64,000 nucleotides of DNA from Diplodia intermedia (taxonomy: Eukaryota > Ascomycota > Dothideomycetes > Botryosphaeriales > Botryosphaeriaceae): assembly GCA_021495925.1 (NCBI GenBank), contig JAKEKT010000082.1, forward strand, positions 1 through 64,000, written 5' to 3'. The first letter of the stretch is position 1; every line of letters begins with the position of its first letter. The notes under the pieces are model-generated. The model saw only the letters and a list, made by a program, of their open reading frames with translations, was not told where the DNA came from and made no database searches. Both the position numbers and the translations under genes were made by a program. Below are positions 47,101 through 57,573 of the stretch, piece by piece.

Positions 47101-49092
47101 CAACACTAAACGAACTAGCACGGCTGTCGCACCTACGGAAGCTGCTTCTTTACCCTTAGAAGGCAGAACTCACTAGGTGCTAGACCGAATGGACGGTATT
47201 AAACCCTCGCCTTAATGTACGATCGAATACGCCCTAGGTGAACTTCACCTCTTACCCGTTATTCCCGCCAAACGTCTCCTTCCAAACTACCTTATTAAAG
47301 ACGTTCCTAAACCTAAATCTAAGCGCTTAAGGGCTTTCATAACATAGGTAATCGCCGTAATAATCGCGTACGTGGTAGATGGCGGTAGTATCGACCCTGT
47401 TAATGCTGAACCTCGTGGGCTGAAGGCCGCCATGGCCTTACCTAACTAGCCTAATTAGGAAGATGCTTGCAAGCGCGAGTTAACCTCGCTAAACTAGCTG
47501 GGTTTCTAGACCCTCGTGCCGCGGCCTGCCGACGCTAAGGTTATTTCTAGCAAGTGGGTCTTCCGCATAAAGAAGGATGAACACGGTAATATCTAATAAT
47601 ATAAGGCACGCTAGGTCGTGTGTGGTAACCTTTAGAAGCAAGGCTTCTTAGGTAACACCTTCGCTAGCACGGCCCGCATAATAACCTTTAGAATAATGAT
47701 CGCTCTCTACGCCTCTTTAGGCTGATAGATAACCTACTGCGATATTAGCATAGCGTTTCTTTAAGGTAACCTGGGTTTATAGGTGGTATATGTTTAGCAA
47801 CCTCGTGGCTTTAAGGACTCTAATAGGCCTTATAAGGTCTGCCTGCTCCGTAAGGCGTTATACGGGCTTCGCGAAGCTCCGCGCCTCTAGTTTAAACGAC
47901 TCGCTTTATTCCTTCTCTTAATAGGGTTTAAAGCGACTACCGCGGATTCTTGCCTATACACGAGAGACAACTACTAGTTGTTAGTATACGTAGATAACCT
48001 GCTTATTACCGCTGCAACACTAAAGAAGCGTTAGGAGGTTACTACTGCTATCTATAGTAAGTTTACCGCGAAGGACCTCGGCCTTCTCTCTTACTACTGC
48101 GGCATAAGGGTCGTCTAGCATAAAGACGGTAGCATATCGCTGCTTTAAGACGCTTATATTGAACACCTACTATAGCGCTTTAGCATAAACACCTATAAGG
48201 CGGCAAGATACCCCATGTAGCAGGGCAGAAGTACACGGATTAATAATCATCAGCCCTTAGATAAGACGATACAACGATACGCTAAACTTACTAGTTGCCT
48301 TCTCTAGCTAAACGTCGCTACTAGGCCTGACATCTCCTTCGCTGCAACGTTTAGCACGCGCTAGACGTCCAATCTAATAGATAAGGACTACGCGCAGATG
48401 AAAATAGTGCTACGATACCTCTTAGGCACTCGCATGCTTGCCTTGCGCTATAGGCCTCGCCTGCCTACCCTCTTAGGGTGGTTAGATTCTTCATATGCCG
48501 ACGACTTTAACACTAGAAGAAGTAGCATGGGCATGCTATTTACGATCGCCGGTAGCCCTATTATATGAAAGGCTAGGTTATAATACATAGTGACCCTCTC
48601 GTCGTTTAAAGCTAAATACGTTGCCCTCTCGTACGCCTCGCGAGAGTGTATCTATATAAGGAACCTTCTTTAGGAGCTTAGTAGGCTTTAGAAAGGACTT
48701 ACTACGATCTACGGCGATAACCTTAAGGCCGTAGAGTTTACTAATAACCCTACGATAACCTCTTCTAGAACACGTTACATTGACGTTCACTACTACTTCT
48801 TACGTGAGAAGGTAGCGGAGGGTATTATCCGCATTTAGTGGGTCCCTACGACCCTTATAGCAGCTAACGGCCTTATTAAGCCGCTAATAGGCACTCTATT
48901 CGATAACTTTATTCGCCTGCTAGGTATGGAGTAGGTCTAATAACACCATAAGAACCTACTCTATTAGGCGTTAGACAGCTGCGGAAGCTACGCCGCGGCG
49001 GCGACCTTTCTTATTTAACATTATAAGGGTCCTACTATCTAATTTAGGGTCTAGTAGGGGCACGCGCTCCTCCCTCGCCACTACCGCCTAGG

Positions 49093-49104
49093 GGGTATAT
49101 AAAC
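49093..49104 (+). other. TATA-containing block upstream of the 3' LTR
   Basis: GGGGTATATAAACC is followed by a pyrimidine-rich leader-like stretch, inside the element but past the RNase H relic. It resembles an LTR promoter and could be part of a nested solo LTR or an element-specific 3' non-coding region. Confidence 0.3.
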
Positions 49105-49265
49105 CTCTCTTCTTATGCCTTACTACCTCCTCTTCTTTAACATTACGATCGTCTCCCGCGAGAGGGAGAGTAACAATTATTACTCGCGATAATAAGTAGG
49201 GTTTCTAGCCCCGGGTAACGGTTCTTCTCTTCACGCTTACTTATTTAAACAAGGATATTGCTACG

Positions 49266-49319
49266 TTATAAACGGCTTAGAATATTAACGTCCTATTATA
49301 AACGGTTTGGAACATTAAC
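49266..49319 (+). repeat. Two 24-bp direct repeats in the copia 3' non-coding region
   Basis: TTATAAACGGCTTAGAATAT(TAAC) at 49266-49289 and a copy at 49296-49319 that differs only by transitions. They lie between the coding relics and the polypurine tract. Confidence 0.7.
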
Positions 49320-49465
49320 TTCGGCCGCTTAAGAAAGCAACTGGCGCGTTTCACACTTATTTTATATGGCTTATTGCGCGTTGTAGTTATTCCCTTCACC
49401 CCCCGTTGCTTAGTTAAAACCTTAACACCACGGCTAGTAGGCCTCACGATAGCCTCTGCCTCCTT

Positions 49466-49474
49466 GGGGGGGAG
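49466..49474 (+). other. Polypurine tract
   Basis: GGGGGGGAG immediately upstream of the 3' LTR; the usual primer site for plus-strand DNA synthesis. Confidence 0.8.
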
Positions 49475-49671
49475 TGTTGGTGCCCCTGCACGGCCCTACC
49501 GGCAAGCAGGCACGGCATCTGCTTAGTCAGCCTATTCACCGCTCCTTGCGGCAGGTGGCCTGTTACGGAACGCCACCGGCCCCTTGTTCAGTAGCTCAGA
49601 TTACTGCTATATAAGCAGCTTAGATAGCTTCTCAATTCAGCAGTGATCGTTCGCACGCTTGGCGTTCCACA
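49475..49671 (+). repeat. 3' LTR
   Basis: 197 bp, 194 of 197 identical to the 5' LTR. TATATAA at 49608-49614. It is followed by the right target duplication. Confidence 0.95.
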
Positions 49672-49676
49672 CAGTC
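49672..49676 (+). repeat. Target-site duplication, right copy
   Basis: CAGTC after the terminal ACA of the 3' LTR, matching 43921-43925. Confidence 0.9.
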
Positions 49677-50190
49677 CCGTGGCCTCGTGGCATAGTCGCG
49701 CATCGTGGCGGGCCCCCAGGATACGCGACTGCGGCGCGTTGCTGTGTGGCGTCAAGGATGAGAGAAGGGAAACGGGCGGGGCATGGTGTTGAGGGGCGTC
49801 TGCTGGTGGGGAGGAAAGCTTGGGGCACACGGCTGACAGCGGCGTGACACAACGACCTGACTGCGACGCGGCTGGCTTGATCTGCTGGCGGATGGGCGGC
49901 GACAGAAATAAGAGCAGCCCGGTGACTCAACAGACAACGCAGCAGTTGATGTGCGATTCCGAGGCCGGCGTGTGAGATGGGTGGTGACGCAGCAGGGCCC
50001 ACGGCTGAGCTAGCTGCCTCAACAATCAGGTACCCCGCCTTTCCGCCGGCTGCCCGGATCTGCGCCACCAGCCAGGGCCGTGTAAACTGCCTCACGCCCA
50101 TTGGCGCGTCCGCCAGTCACAGCTCGAGGGCTCATAACTCCTCCAATTCGCCCTCACCTGTCCACCTCACACCACACACCACAAACCACC
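49677..50190. promoter_or_regulatory. BIO2 upstream region
   Basis: 514 bp between the retrotransposon and the biotin synthase start. It ends in a CA-rich leader (CACCACACACCACAAACCACC) just before the ATG. Before the insertion it was joined to the 453 bp upstream of the monooxygenase gene, making a divergent promoter of about 1 kb. Confidence 0.5.
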
Positions 50191-51555
50191 ATGAAATCTT
50201 CAACAGCCCGCCTGGCTCTCGCCTCTGCTCGCCGCACCGGCCTTGCATCCGCCCGCCGGCCCGTCGCGCCCGTCGTAGCTTCCGCCCGGTCATGGCGTGC
50301 TCTCAGCGGCCGCGCCCACATGTCGACCGTTGTCGAGGACCTCGGAAACACGCCCTCGCCGCCGCCGCCGCCGCCAGCAGCTGGCCCCGCTTCCGTCGAG
50401 GCTGAGAGAGAAGCCAATGCCCGCGAGATCCTCAAGAAAGCCGTCAATGCCACGGCCCCGCGGAACAACTGGACGAAAGAGGAAATCGCCGCCATCTACT
50501 ATTCCCCGCTGATGGACCTGGCTTTCCAGGCTGTGAGTCCTGCCCCAGCTCGCCCCATCAACCGACTCCACATGTGCTAGCCACATGCAAGCCATTGGCA
50601 GCACAGCTTCCCCGTGGAGCGACTGAGCATTGCATGCTGACAACCCCAGGGCCTCGTCCACCGCCGCTTCCACAACCCGGCCGAAGTCCAGCTCTGCACG
50701 CTCATGAACATCAAAACCGGCGGCTGCACCGAGGACTGCAGCTACTGCGCGCAGTCGACGCGCTACCAGACGGGCGTGCAGGCGCAGCGCGTCGAGCCGG
50801 TCGAGGCGGTGCTGGCGGCGGCGCGCACGGCCAAGGCCAACGGCAGCACGCGCTTCTGCATGGGGGCGGCGTGGCGCGACATGCGGGGGCGCAAGAACTC
50901 GCTCAAGAACATCAAGACCATGGTCGAGGGCGTGCGCGGGCTGGGCATGGAGTGCTGCGTGACGCTGGGCATGATCGACGAGGCGCAGGCCAAGGAGCTC
51001 AAGGCGGCCGGGCTGACGGCCTACAACCACAACGTCGACACCAGCCGCGACTTCTACCCGTCCGTCATCAGCACCCGCACCTACGACGAGCGCCTGCAGA
51101 CGCTGGCGCACGTGCGCGACGCCGGCATCAACGTGTGCTCGGGCGGCATCCTCGGGCTCGGCGAGAAGAGTAAGGACCACGTCGGCCTGCTGCACACCGT
51201 CTCCACCCTGCCCTCGCACCCCGAGAGCTTCCCCGTCAACGCCCTCGTCCCCATCAAGGGCACCCCGCTCGGCGACAAGAAGCCGCTCGAGTTCACCGCC
51301 ATGCTGCGCACCATCGCCACCGCCCGCCTCATCATGCCCTCGACCATCATCCGCATCGCCGCCGGCCGCAAGACCATGAGCGAGGAGAAGCAGGCCCTGT
51401 GCTTCATGGCCGGCGCCAACGCCATCTTCACCGGCGAGAAGATGCTGACCACCGAGTGCAACGGCTGGGATGAGGATAGCCAGATGTTTGGCCGTTGGGG
51501 CTTGGTCCCCATGAAGAGCTTCGAGAAGAGCCCGCAGCCGGCGCCCGAGATATAG
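50191..51555 (+). CDS. BIO2: Biotin synthase
   Basis: Exons 50191-50532 and 50650-51555 around a 117-nt intron (GTGAGT donor, CCCCAG acceptor), giving 415 residues. It is a radical-SAM enzyme that inserts sulfur into dethiobiotin to form biotin, the last step of the pathway. The SAM-cluster motif is C140-x3-C144-x2-C147 (GGCTEDCSYCAQS). Other hallmarks are YNHNVDTSRDFYP, GGILGLGE, and NAIFTGEKMLTT near the end. The N-terminal 45 residues are rich in Arg, Ala and Ser with no acidic residues, a mitochondrial presequence, which fits the mitochondrial iron-sulfur supply. The ATG at 50191 has good context (CACCATGA) and an in-frame ATG at 50101 is less likely. It is convergent with the BioF-type gene (307 bp between stop codons) and belongs to the biotin cluster. 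Confidence 0.97.
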
Positions 51556-51862
51556 TAGTTTGCGGTCGGGGAATGAGTTATTTTTAATCTACCATGAGAA
51601 TGATGTGTAAAAAACACCAAGAAGCCCGTAGAGGGAATGAAAAGAAATGAATAGATTGACTTTTTGTCTACTTTTGCAACATCAAATAACGCCGCGTCGT
51701 GATTCTAAGAAGCTAACCTGTGAGGATGGAAACGAGAAAAAAAGAGAACCTTTCTTATATCCCGATCCCCCTTCTACGTCTTCCTTCCAAGCAAGCCGAA
51801 AAGAACCCCATCCATCCTCCATTCACATCCCCCCTCTCATCTCTCTTCCCCAGGTACGTATC

Positions 51863-53465
51863 TCACAACCTCGCCCTCCCCAGCACCACCTGCCCCTCCC
51901 CAACCGACGCCCCCCCTCCTCCTCCCCCCCGCTCCTGCCCATCCCCCTCCACCACCCCCAACCGCCCCCTCACCCACCCCTCCACCGCCCCCACCAACCC
52001 CCTCACCTCCTCCACCGTATTCCCCGCATGCAGACACACGCGCACCCGCTCCGCCCCCCGCGGCACCGTCGGCGCTACGATGGCGCGCACCGTGTACCCC
52101 GCGCGCTGGCAGTGCGCGGCGAGGGCGCGCGGGTGGGGCGTGAAGACGGGGAGGATGGGGGAGGGGTTGCGGGTGGCGGGGAGGGGGAGGAGGGAGAGGA
52201 GGGGGGGTGGGGAGGAGGTCGATGTGGACGGGGGGAGGAGGCGGGTTATGAGGGCGGTGAGGAGGGCGTGGGTTGTGTGGGTTAGGGTGTGGAGGTGGGT
52301 TAGGAGCTAAATGGGGGTGTGGGTGTTAGTGAGGGGAGGTGGTTTGGGGGGGTGGATGGGGGGGCTTACTGGGGTGGTTTTGTTGGCGGTGAGGAAGGCG
52401 TAGGTTGCGGCGATGCTGGCGAGGGAGGGGTGGGAGAGGGCGGTGGTGTAGATGAGGGGGCGGGCGTAGTTGATGAGGTAGGAGCGCGTGAGGGGGGTGC
52501 AGAGGACGATTGCTGCGGGGGTGGTTAGCTGTGTGTTTTGTGGCGGTGGAATTGCCCGTCGTCGCAGTCGAGATGTTGTTGTATATATGGAGGGGGGAAG
52601 GAAAAGGATACTACTACTCACCACCCTGACTCCCCAACGCCTTCCCAAACGTCACCACCCGCGCAAACACCCTCTCCTCCACCCCCACCTCGCACGTCAG
52701 CCCCCTCCCGCCCTCCCCGCCAAACACCCCCGTCGCATGCGCCTCGTCCACAACAACATACCCGTTCCCCCGCGGCAGCACCTCGTCCACCACATCCAGC
52801 ATCGCCCGCAACGGCGCCACGTCGCCGTCCATGCTATACACGGCCTCCACCGCCACAAACACATTCGCGCCGCCGCCGTCGCCGTCGCCGTCCCTCACCT
52901 CCTCCCCCAGCCCCTCCAACACCCCCCGCAACCCCCGCACGTCGTTGTGCGCAAACGCCAGGCGCCTCGACGCCGGCACGCGCGACAGCCGCATGCCGTC
53001 GTGCACGCTGGCGTGGATCAGCTCGTCGTAGACGACGTAGTCGCCCGGCTGCGGGACCGACGAAAACAAGCCGACGTTGGCGTCGAAGCCCGAGTTGAAC
53101 AGCAGGCCGGCGCCGGCGCGGTGGTGCGCGGCGATGCGGGATTCCAGCGAGAGCGCGAGCGCGTTGTTGCCGTCGAGGAGGCGGGAGCCGCGGGAGCCGA
53201 TTGGCGGGGGTGGTGGTGTGGAGGGGGCATTGGAGGAGGAGGAGGAGGTGGTGGTGGTGCTGGTGGGTTGGGGCGCTTGCAGGAGCGAGAGGAATGTGGA
53301 CCGGATTTCGGGGTGGGTGGAGAGGGAGAGGTAGTCGTTGGAAGAGAAGTCGACGGTGCCGGGGGGAGCGGTGGTGAGGCGGCGGAGGAGGGAGCGGGAG
53401 CGGCGGCGGGCGAGGAGGTGGGAGAAGGTGGTTTCGAGGCCGGTGAGGGGCTTTTGGTCGGCCAT
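51863..53465 (-). CDS. bioF: 8-amino-7-oxononanoate (KAPA) synthase, BioF-type
   Basis: Exons 53465-52622, 52512-52370 and 52306-51863 on the minus strand, introns of 109 and 63 nt, 476 residues. It is a PLP-dependent alpha-oxoamine synthase that joins pimeloyl-CoA and L-alanine to give KAPA, the first dedicated step of biotin assembly. Visible motifs are FSSNDYLSLSTHPE, GSRGSRLLDGNN, VVVDEAHATGVFG and the PLP lysine in TFGKALGSQG, split by intron 1 just after the motif. A low-complexity Thr/Ser/Pro insert sits at about residues 70-95, and the last 30 residues form a Gly-rich tail absent from bacterial enzymes. Other alpha-oxoamine synthases (5-aminolevulinate, serine palmitoyl) are less likely given the neighbours. 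It is divergent from BioDA with 630 bp between starts. I saw no peroxisomal SKL-type end. Confidence 0.9.
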
Positions 53466-54095
53466 GTTGGATTGGGTTGAAGGGTGGGCGGATGATGGTG
53501 GATGGGCGTGATGGTCGCAGTGTCCCGAAAGGGAAAGTAGCTTGGTGGAGGGGTTTCGGCGAATTTTTGCGGGGCAGGGCGGATGGTGCAGCCACACAGC
53601 GGTCAGGTACACGTGCGACGCGGTCGGTTGCCAGCTCTCGCAGGAGTGCAGATGGATCGGCGTCGGTGGCGGAGGCAGCTGTCAGATCTGCAGAGCCATT
53701 GAGGCCGAGACGGGTGGATTGGAGCTGTTGGCAGACGGGCGCGAGATGGTTGAGGAGGGCGGAGCGCGTCGGGGCCGGCTCGGTTGGCGCAGGAACCCGC
53801 GGCACACTTGGAGGCGCAAATCACGGCCCGGACGCAGCAACAACGTCGCGACACGACACGCGACGCTGCTGCTCAACAACCAGCGCCCCGCTGCGCCAAA
53901 GCCGCCTTCTCAACCCATTTCTCCGGCTCCCCAACTCCGAGTCGCTTCTTCCGGCCTCCCGCCGATCCTGCGTCATCGTCGCCAAGCTCCGCCCCGCCCT
54001 CATCCGCCCGTTTCTCCATCCCGCTGTCATGCCCAGCGCTCAGTAACGCGCGCAGAGATTTGCTTTCGCCACCGCCCTCCTCGTAGCTCCGCCTA
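53466..54095. promoter_or_regulatory. Divergent promoter, bioF / bioDA
   Basis: 630 bp between the start codons of the two biotin genes. No obvious TATA box was seen. A shared spacer suggests joint control of KAPA, DAPA and dethiobiotin formation. Confidence 0.5.
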
Positions 54096-56942
54096 ATGGC
54101 GCCCGTCGGTGGGCTGCTCTGGCGCTCGCTGCGCCCCTATCAGATCTGGGGCGCCAACACCGATGTCGGCAAGACCGTCTTCGCCACCATCTTGGGTGCC
54201 GCCGTCCTTAACGACCGTAGATGGCGCAACGAGTTTCTCTCCTACCTGAAGCCTGTTTCTACCGGTCCTGCTGATGATGCCGATCTACGGCAAGTCTGCC
54301 TTTACGCAACCTGATGTTTGATCGCGTCCTGCTGACATGACTTTTCCTAGCAAATTCAAACAATTCTTTCATGTAAGGTCGCCCGAGTCGTTTCACAAGA
54401 GGCTCAGCGCCAAATCCTTCGTCGAGTACGATGAGCCCGTCAGTCCTGATATTGCCGCCACCAAGTCCGGAAAGGTTGGTTTGTCACCCAACTCACCTGA
54501 CCATTCGTCTAATCTTCTCAAGGCTCCCATGCAAGACTCACACTTGGTGACTCTGATCCACAATCACATTGCCAGAGCCTCGCGTGATCCAGGATGGATC
54601 TTCTGCGAGACCGCTGGCGGCGTCCATTCTCCCAGCCCCTCCGGCACCTCCCAGGCTGACCTCTATCGTCCGCTGAGGCTTCCGGCTATCCTTATTGGCG
54701 ACTCCAAACTTGGTGGAATCTCTGCTACTATCAGCGCATTCGAGTCTCTCCGCATCCGCGGCTATGATATCGAGGCCGTCATGCTCTTCAATGACGAAAA
54801 GTACCGGAATCACCAGTACCTCACCACTTACTTCCAGAAGTTCGGCATTCGTTGCGTCACTGTCAGAGCCCCCCCTGAACGCCTCCCTAGTCCGAAGGCG
54901 GAGAGAGGTTCGATGTATAACTACTGCGACGCAATGAGCCGATCTAATAAGATGAAGGAATTCCTCAGGGATCTGGCTGTCCGTCACGATGAACGATTCA
55001 ATGCCCTGGCGAAAATGTCTACCCAAGCCCATAGAACTATCTGGTACCCTTTTACGCAGCAGAAACTCTTGACCCCGGAGAACATCACGGCAATTGATTC
55101 GGCATCGGGCGACTATTTCCAGACGTTCTCCGCTGAACCACCACCCAGGTGTCCTGCTAATCGTCCCACTGAAGAGACTGTCGCCGAAGAGGATGCCGCC
55201 GAAGAGGATGCCGCCGAAGAGGACGCCGCCGAAGAGGATCCTACCGAAGAAGATGACGACCTTTCTGAAGCCGATAAGGCCAAGCGTGCCCGCAGGACGA
55301 AGTACAGGGAAGAGAAGAAAAATAGAAAGGCCCCCAGTCTCCCCAAGCCATCCCACCTTCGTCCCTCCTTCGACGGCTCTGCTTCTTGGTGGACGCAAGG
55401 CCTTGGTCACGCGAACCCTCAGCTCACCCTCGCCGCTGCGTACGCGGCTGGCCGCTACGGGCACGTCATGTTCGCCGAAGCCGTGCACCAACCCGCTCTT
55501 CAGCTTGCCCAGATGCTCCTCAAAGGCTCCAACAACCCCCGTCTCTCGCGCGTCTTCTACTCGGACAACGGGTCCACAGGCACCGAAGTTGCCGTCAAGA
55601 TGGCTCTGCGGGCTGCACGGTTGCGGTATGGCTGGGGCCCCAGGGAGGACTTGAGCATTCTCGGTTTGAAGGGCAGCTATCACGGCGACACGATGGGTGC
55701 AATGGACTGCTCCGAGCCGGGCACGTACAATGAGAAAATCGAATGGTACCGCGGCAAGGGATTCTGGTTCGATTTCCCCACCGTCAAGATGGCCAACGGC
55801 AAGTGGACGGTCGAGATTCCAGCACAGCTCCGCACGCAGCTCGGCGAGTCGACCACCTTCGACAGCCTTGACGAGATCTTCGATGTCCACGGGCGAGACA
55901 AGACCGACCTCCGCCGGCTGTACGAAAACTTCTTCCAGGATACGCTAAGGGGGCTGCAGAAGGATGGCCGCAAGTTCGGCGCGCTGATGCTCGAGCCCGT
56001 CGTGCTCGGCGCAGGCGGCATGCTCCTCGTCGACCCGCTCTTCCAGCGCACGCTCATCAACGTCGTCCGCCGCTCGCCCGAGCTCTTCGCCTCCGACTCG
56101 AAGCGCCCAAGTGACGAAAACAACTGGTCCGGCCTCCCCGTCGTCTTCGACGAGGTCTTCACCGGCCTATACCGCCTCGGCCGCTTCTCGGCCGCCTCGC
56201 TGCTCGACGTGCACCCGGACATCACCGTCAACGCCAAGCTGCTGACGGGCGGCCTGCTGCCGCTCGCGACTACGATGGCGAGCGACCAGATCTTCCAGGC
56301 CTTCGCCAGCGACGACAAGAGCGACGCGCTGCTGCACGGCCACAGCTACACCGCGCACCCCGTCGGCTGCCAGGTCGCCATCGAGAGCGTGGGCACGCTG
56401 CAGGCCATGGAGCAGCAGGACAAGTGGAACGAATTCCGCGAGATGTGGAGGGTGCCGCCGACCCCGTCCGACGCCGCGGACAGCAACGACAGACTGTCGA
56501 ACGTGTGGAGCGTGTGGAGCTACCCGTTCGTCGAGGAGCTTTCGTCGATGGATAAAGTCGAGGGCGTGTGGGCCCTCGGCAGCGTGTTGGCCATCCACCT
56601 GAAGGACGAGGCCGGCGCTGGTGAGTTTTCTTCCTCCCTTCTTCTCCTTTTTTTGCGCGAGACCATGCAAAAGTCACTGACATGACAAACTCAGGCTACA
56701 AATCCACCGCCGCCCGCGCCCTGCAGGCCGAGCTCCTCGCCGGCGCCTCCCTCCGCACCTTCGGCTCAGACCCCACCGTCAGGAACAACAACTTCTCCCG
56801 CCAAAACCAGCCCATCGACGGGTCCAACGTGCACTCGCGCGTCCTCGGCAACGTGCTGTACCTCATGGCCTCGCAGACGTCGACCCCCCAGACCATCGAG
56901 GGGATTGAGGAGTGGTTGTTGGAGTCGGACACGCTTGTTTGA
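54096..56942 (+). CDS. bioDA: Bifunctional dethiobiotin synthetase / DAPA aminotransferase (BioD-BioA fusion)
   Basis: Proposed exons are 54096-54289, 54351-54474, 54523-56620 and 56695-56942, giving 887 residues. The N-terminal third is BioD (ATP-dependent ring closure of DAPA): P-loop GANTDVGKT at 19-27, then ETAGGVHSPSPSGTSQADLY and VILxGDS-like ILIGDSKLGGI. The rest is BioA, a PLP aminotransferase making DAPA from KAPA: WYPFTQQ, GSASWWTQGLGH, FYSDNGSTGTE, GSYHGDTMG, VVFDEVFTGLYRLG, and the PLP lysine in NAKLLTGG. Intron 1 (54290-54350) starts with GC (GCAAGT) rather than GT. Intron 2 (48 nt) is a multiple of three, so it could be retained. An acidic repeat tract is inserted at about 55170-55260, before the BioA substrate loop. 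With BioF and Bio2 it completes the pathway from pimeloyl-CoA. Confidence 0.94.
55180..55255 (+). repeat. 15-nt tandem repeat encoding EEDAA units in bioDA
   Basis: About four to five copies of a GCCGAAGAGGATGCC-like unit encode repeated Ala-Glu-Glu-Asp-Ala. A Lys/Arg-rich stretch follows, making a charged linker within the BioA domain. This is a likely length-variable site. Confidence 0.85.
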
Positions 56943-57196
56943 GCGCGAGCGGATTGGATTGGAGTGGAATGGATGGGTGGATGGATGGGTGTATGAAAGA
57001 AAAATTGGGTTGGAGGTTAGATGTATGATGGAATTTATGGAGTGTTGATTGACGTGTTTGCTCCTGTTGTTGCTGTGGTGATGGTGATGGTGATGGTGAT
57101 GATGGTGTGCCGCATTGTGGCTTTGGTGAAGCGGTGCAGCGTTGTTGGATGATGGTGCGGTTCGGCATTGGAGTGATGATGGTGTGTGATTATCAC

Positions 57197-57198
<2 letters not shown>

Positions 57199-57230
<32 letters not shown>
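57199..57230 (+). repeat. (GT)n microsatellite
   Basis: About 16 uninterrupted TG dinucleotides. Alternating purine-pyrimidine, so a potential Z-DNA former. Confidence 0.95.
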
Positions 57231-57231
<1 letters not shown>

Positions 57232-57539
57232 TGGCGGGACAGGAGAGATGAACAGAACAGGAGTGTTGGAGTCCCTTGTTGAGGTTCCGAGCGCAGAAAC
57301 ACCAGTAGCGGCATGGTGCGGCTATCGGGGAAATCGTGAATGGCGATCACGAAGACGACATGCTCTTGCAGACAAACAGCGAAAGGAGTGACACGTCTTT
57401 TAAGGGCAGCAAGGCCTCCCTTTCATCACCCCGTCCACCTGCGGCATTTGGCCGTCGGCACCGGCACGAGGGAGGCGCATCGCCACGCCTCGTGGCTTGA
57501 TGATGTCTTGTCCCGAGTGACGCTGCTGCCGCCTGACGG

Positions 57540-57540
57540 A

Positions 57541-57571
<31 letters not shown>

Positions 57572-57573
57572 TG
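57540..57573 (+). repeat. (GTGC)n microsatellite
   Basis: About eight copies of the tetranucleotide GCGT/GTGC, also alternating purine-pyrimidine. Confidence 0.95.

Larger units (their letters stand above)
43926..49671 (+). mobile_element. Full-length Ty1/copia LTR retrotransposon, decayed by RIP-like mutation
   Basis: 5746 bp, flanked by 197-bp direct LTRs (TG...CA) and a CAGTC target duplication. Degraded copia domains appear in the order gag, protease, integrase, reverse transcriptase, RNase H on the plus strand: a zinc-knuckle relic at 45074-45115 (one Cys and the His replaced by Tyr), protease DSG at 45272-45280, integrase ITDDYSRY near 45990-46015 with an NG-type relic of the Glu motif at about 46210, reverse transcriptase QPRGFK at about 47802 and YVDN at 47987-47998, and RNase H LSYASRE near 48630. 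The frame is broken by dozens of TAG and TAA codons, many at expected Gln and Trp positions. No plus-strand frame of 60 codons survives in the interior, so the copy is non-autonomous. It lies between the monooxygenase and BIO2 genes. Confidence 0.95.

Noticed and set aside
43926..49671. Reassigned TAG/TAA codons as an explanation for the copia interior
   Set aside because: All other genes in the window use TAA/TAG/TGA as stops, and the stops occur where CpA-to-TpA change would create them; RIP-like decay is the simpler explanation.
54538..55890. 450-codon open frame antisense to bioDA
   Set aside because: It exactly mirrors the conserved coding strand; GC-rich third positions keep the antisense frame open. 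No domain in the translation.
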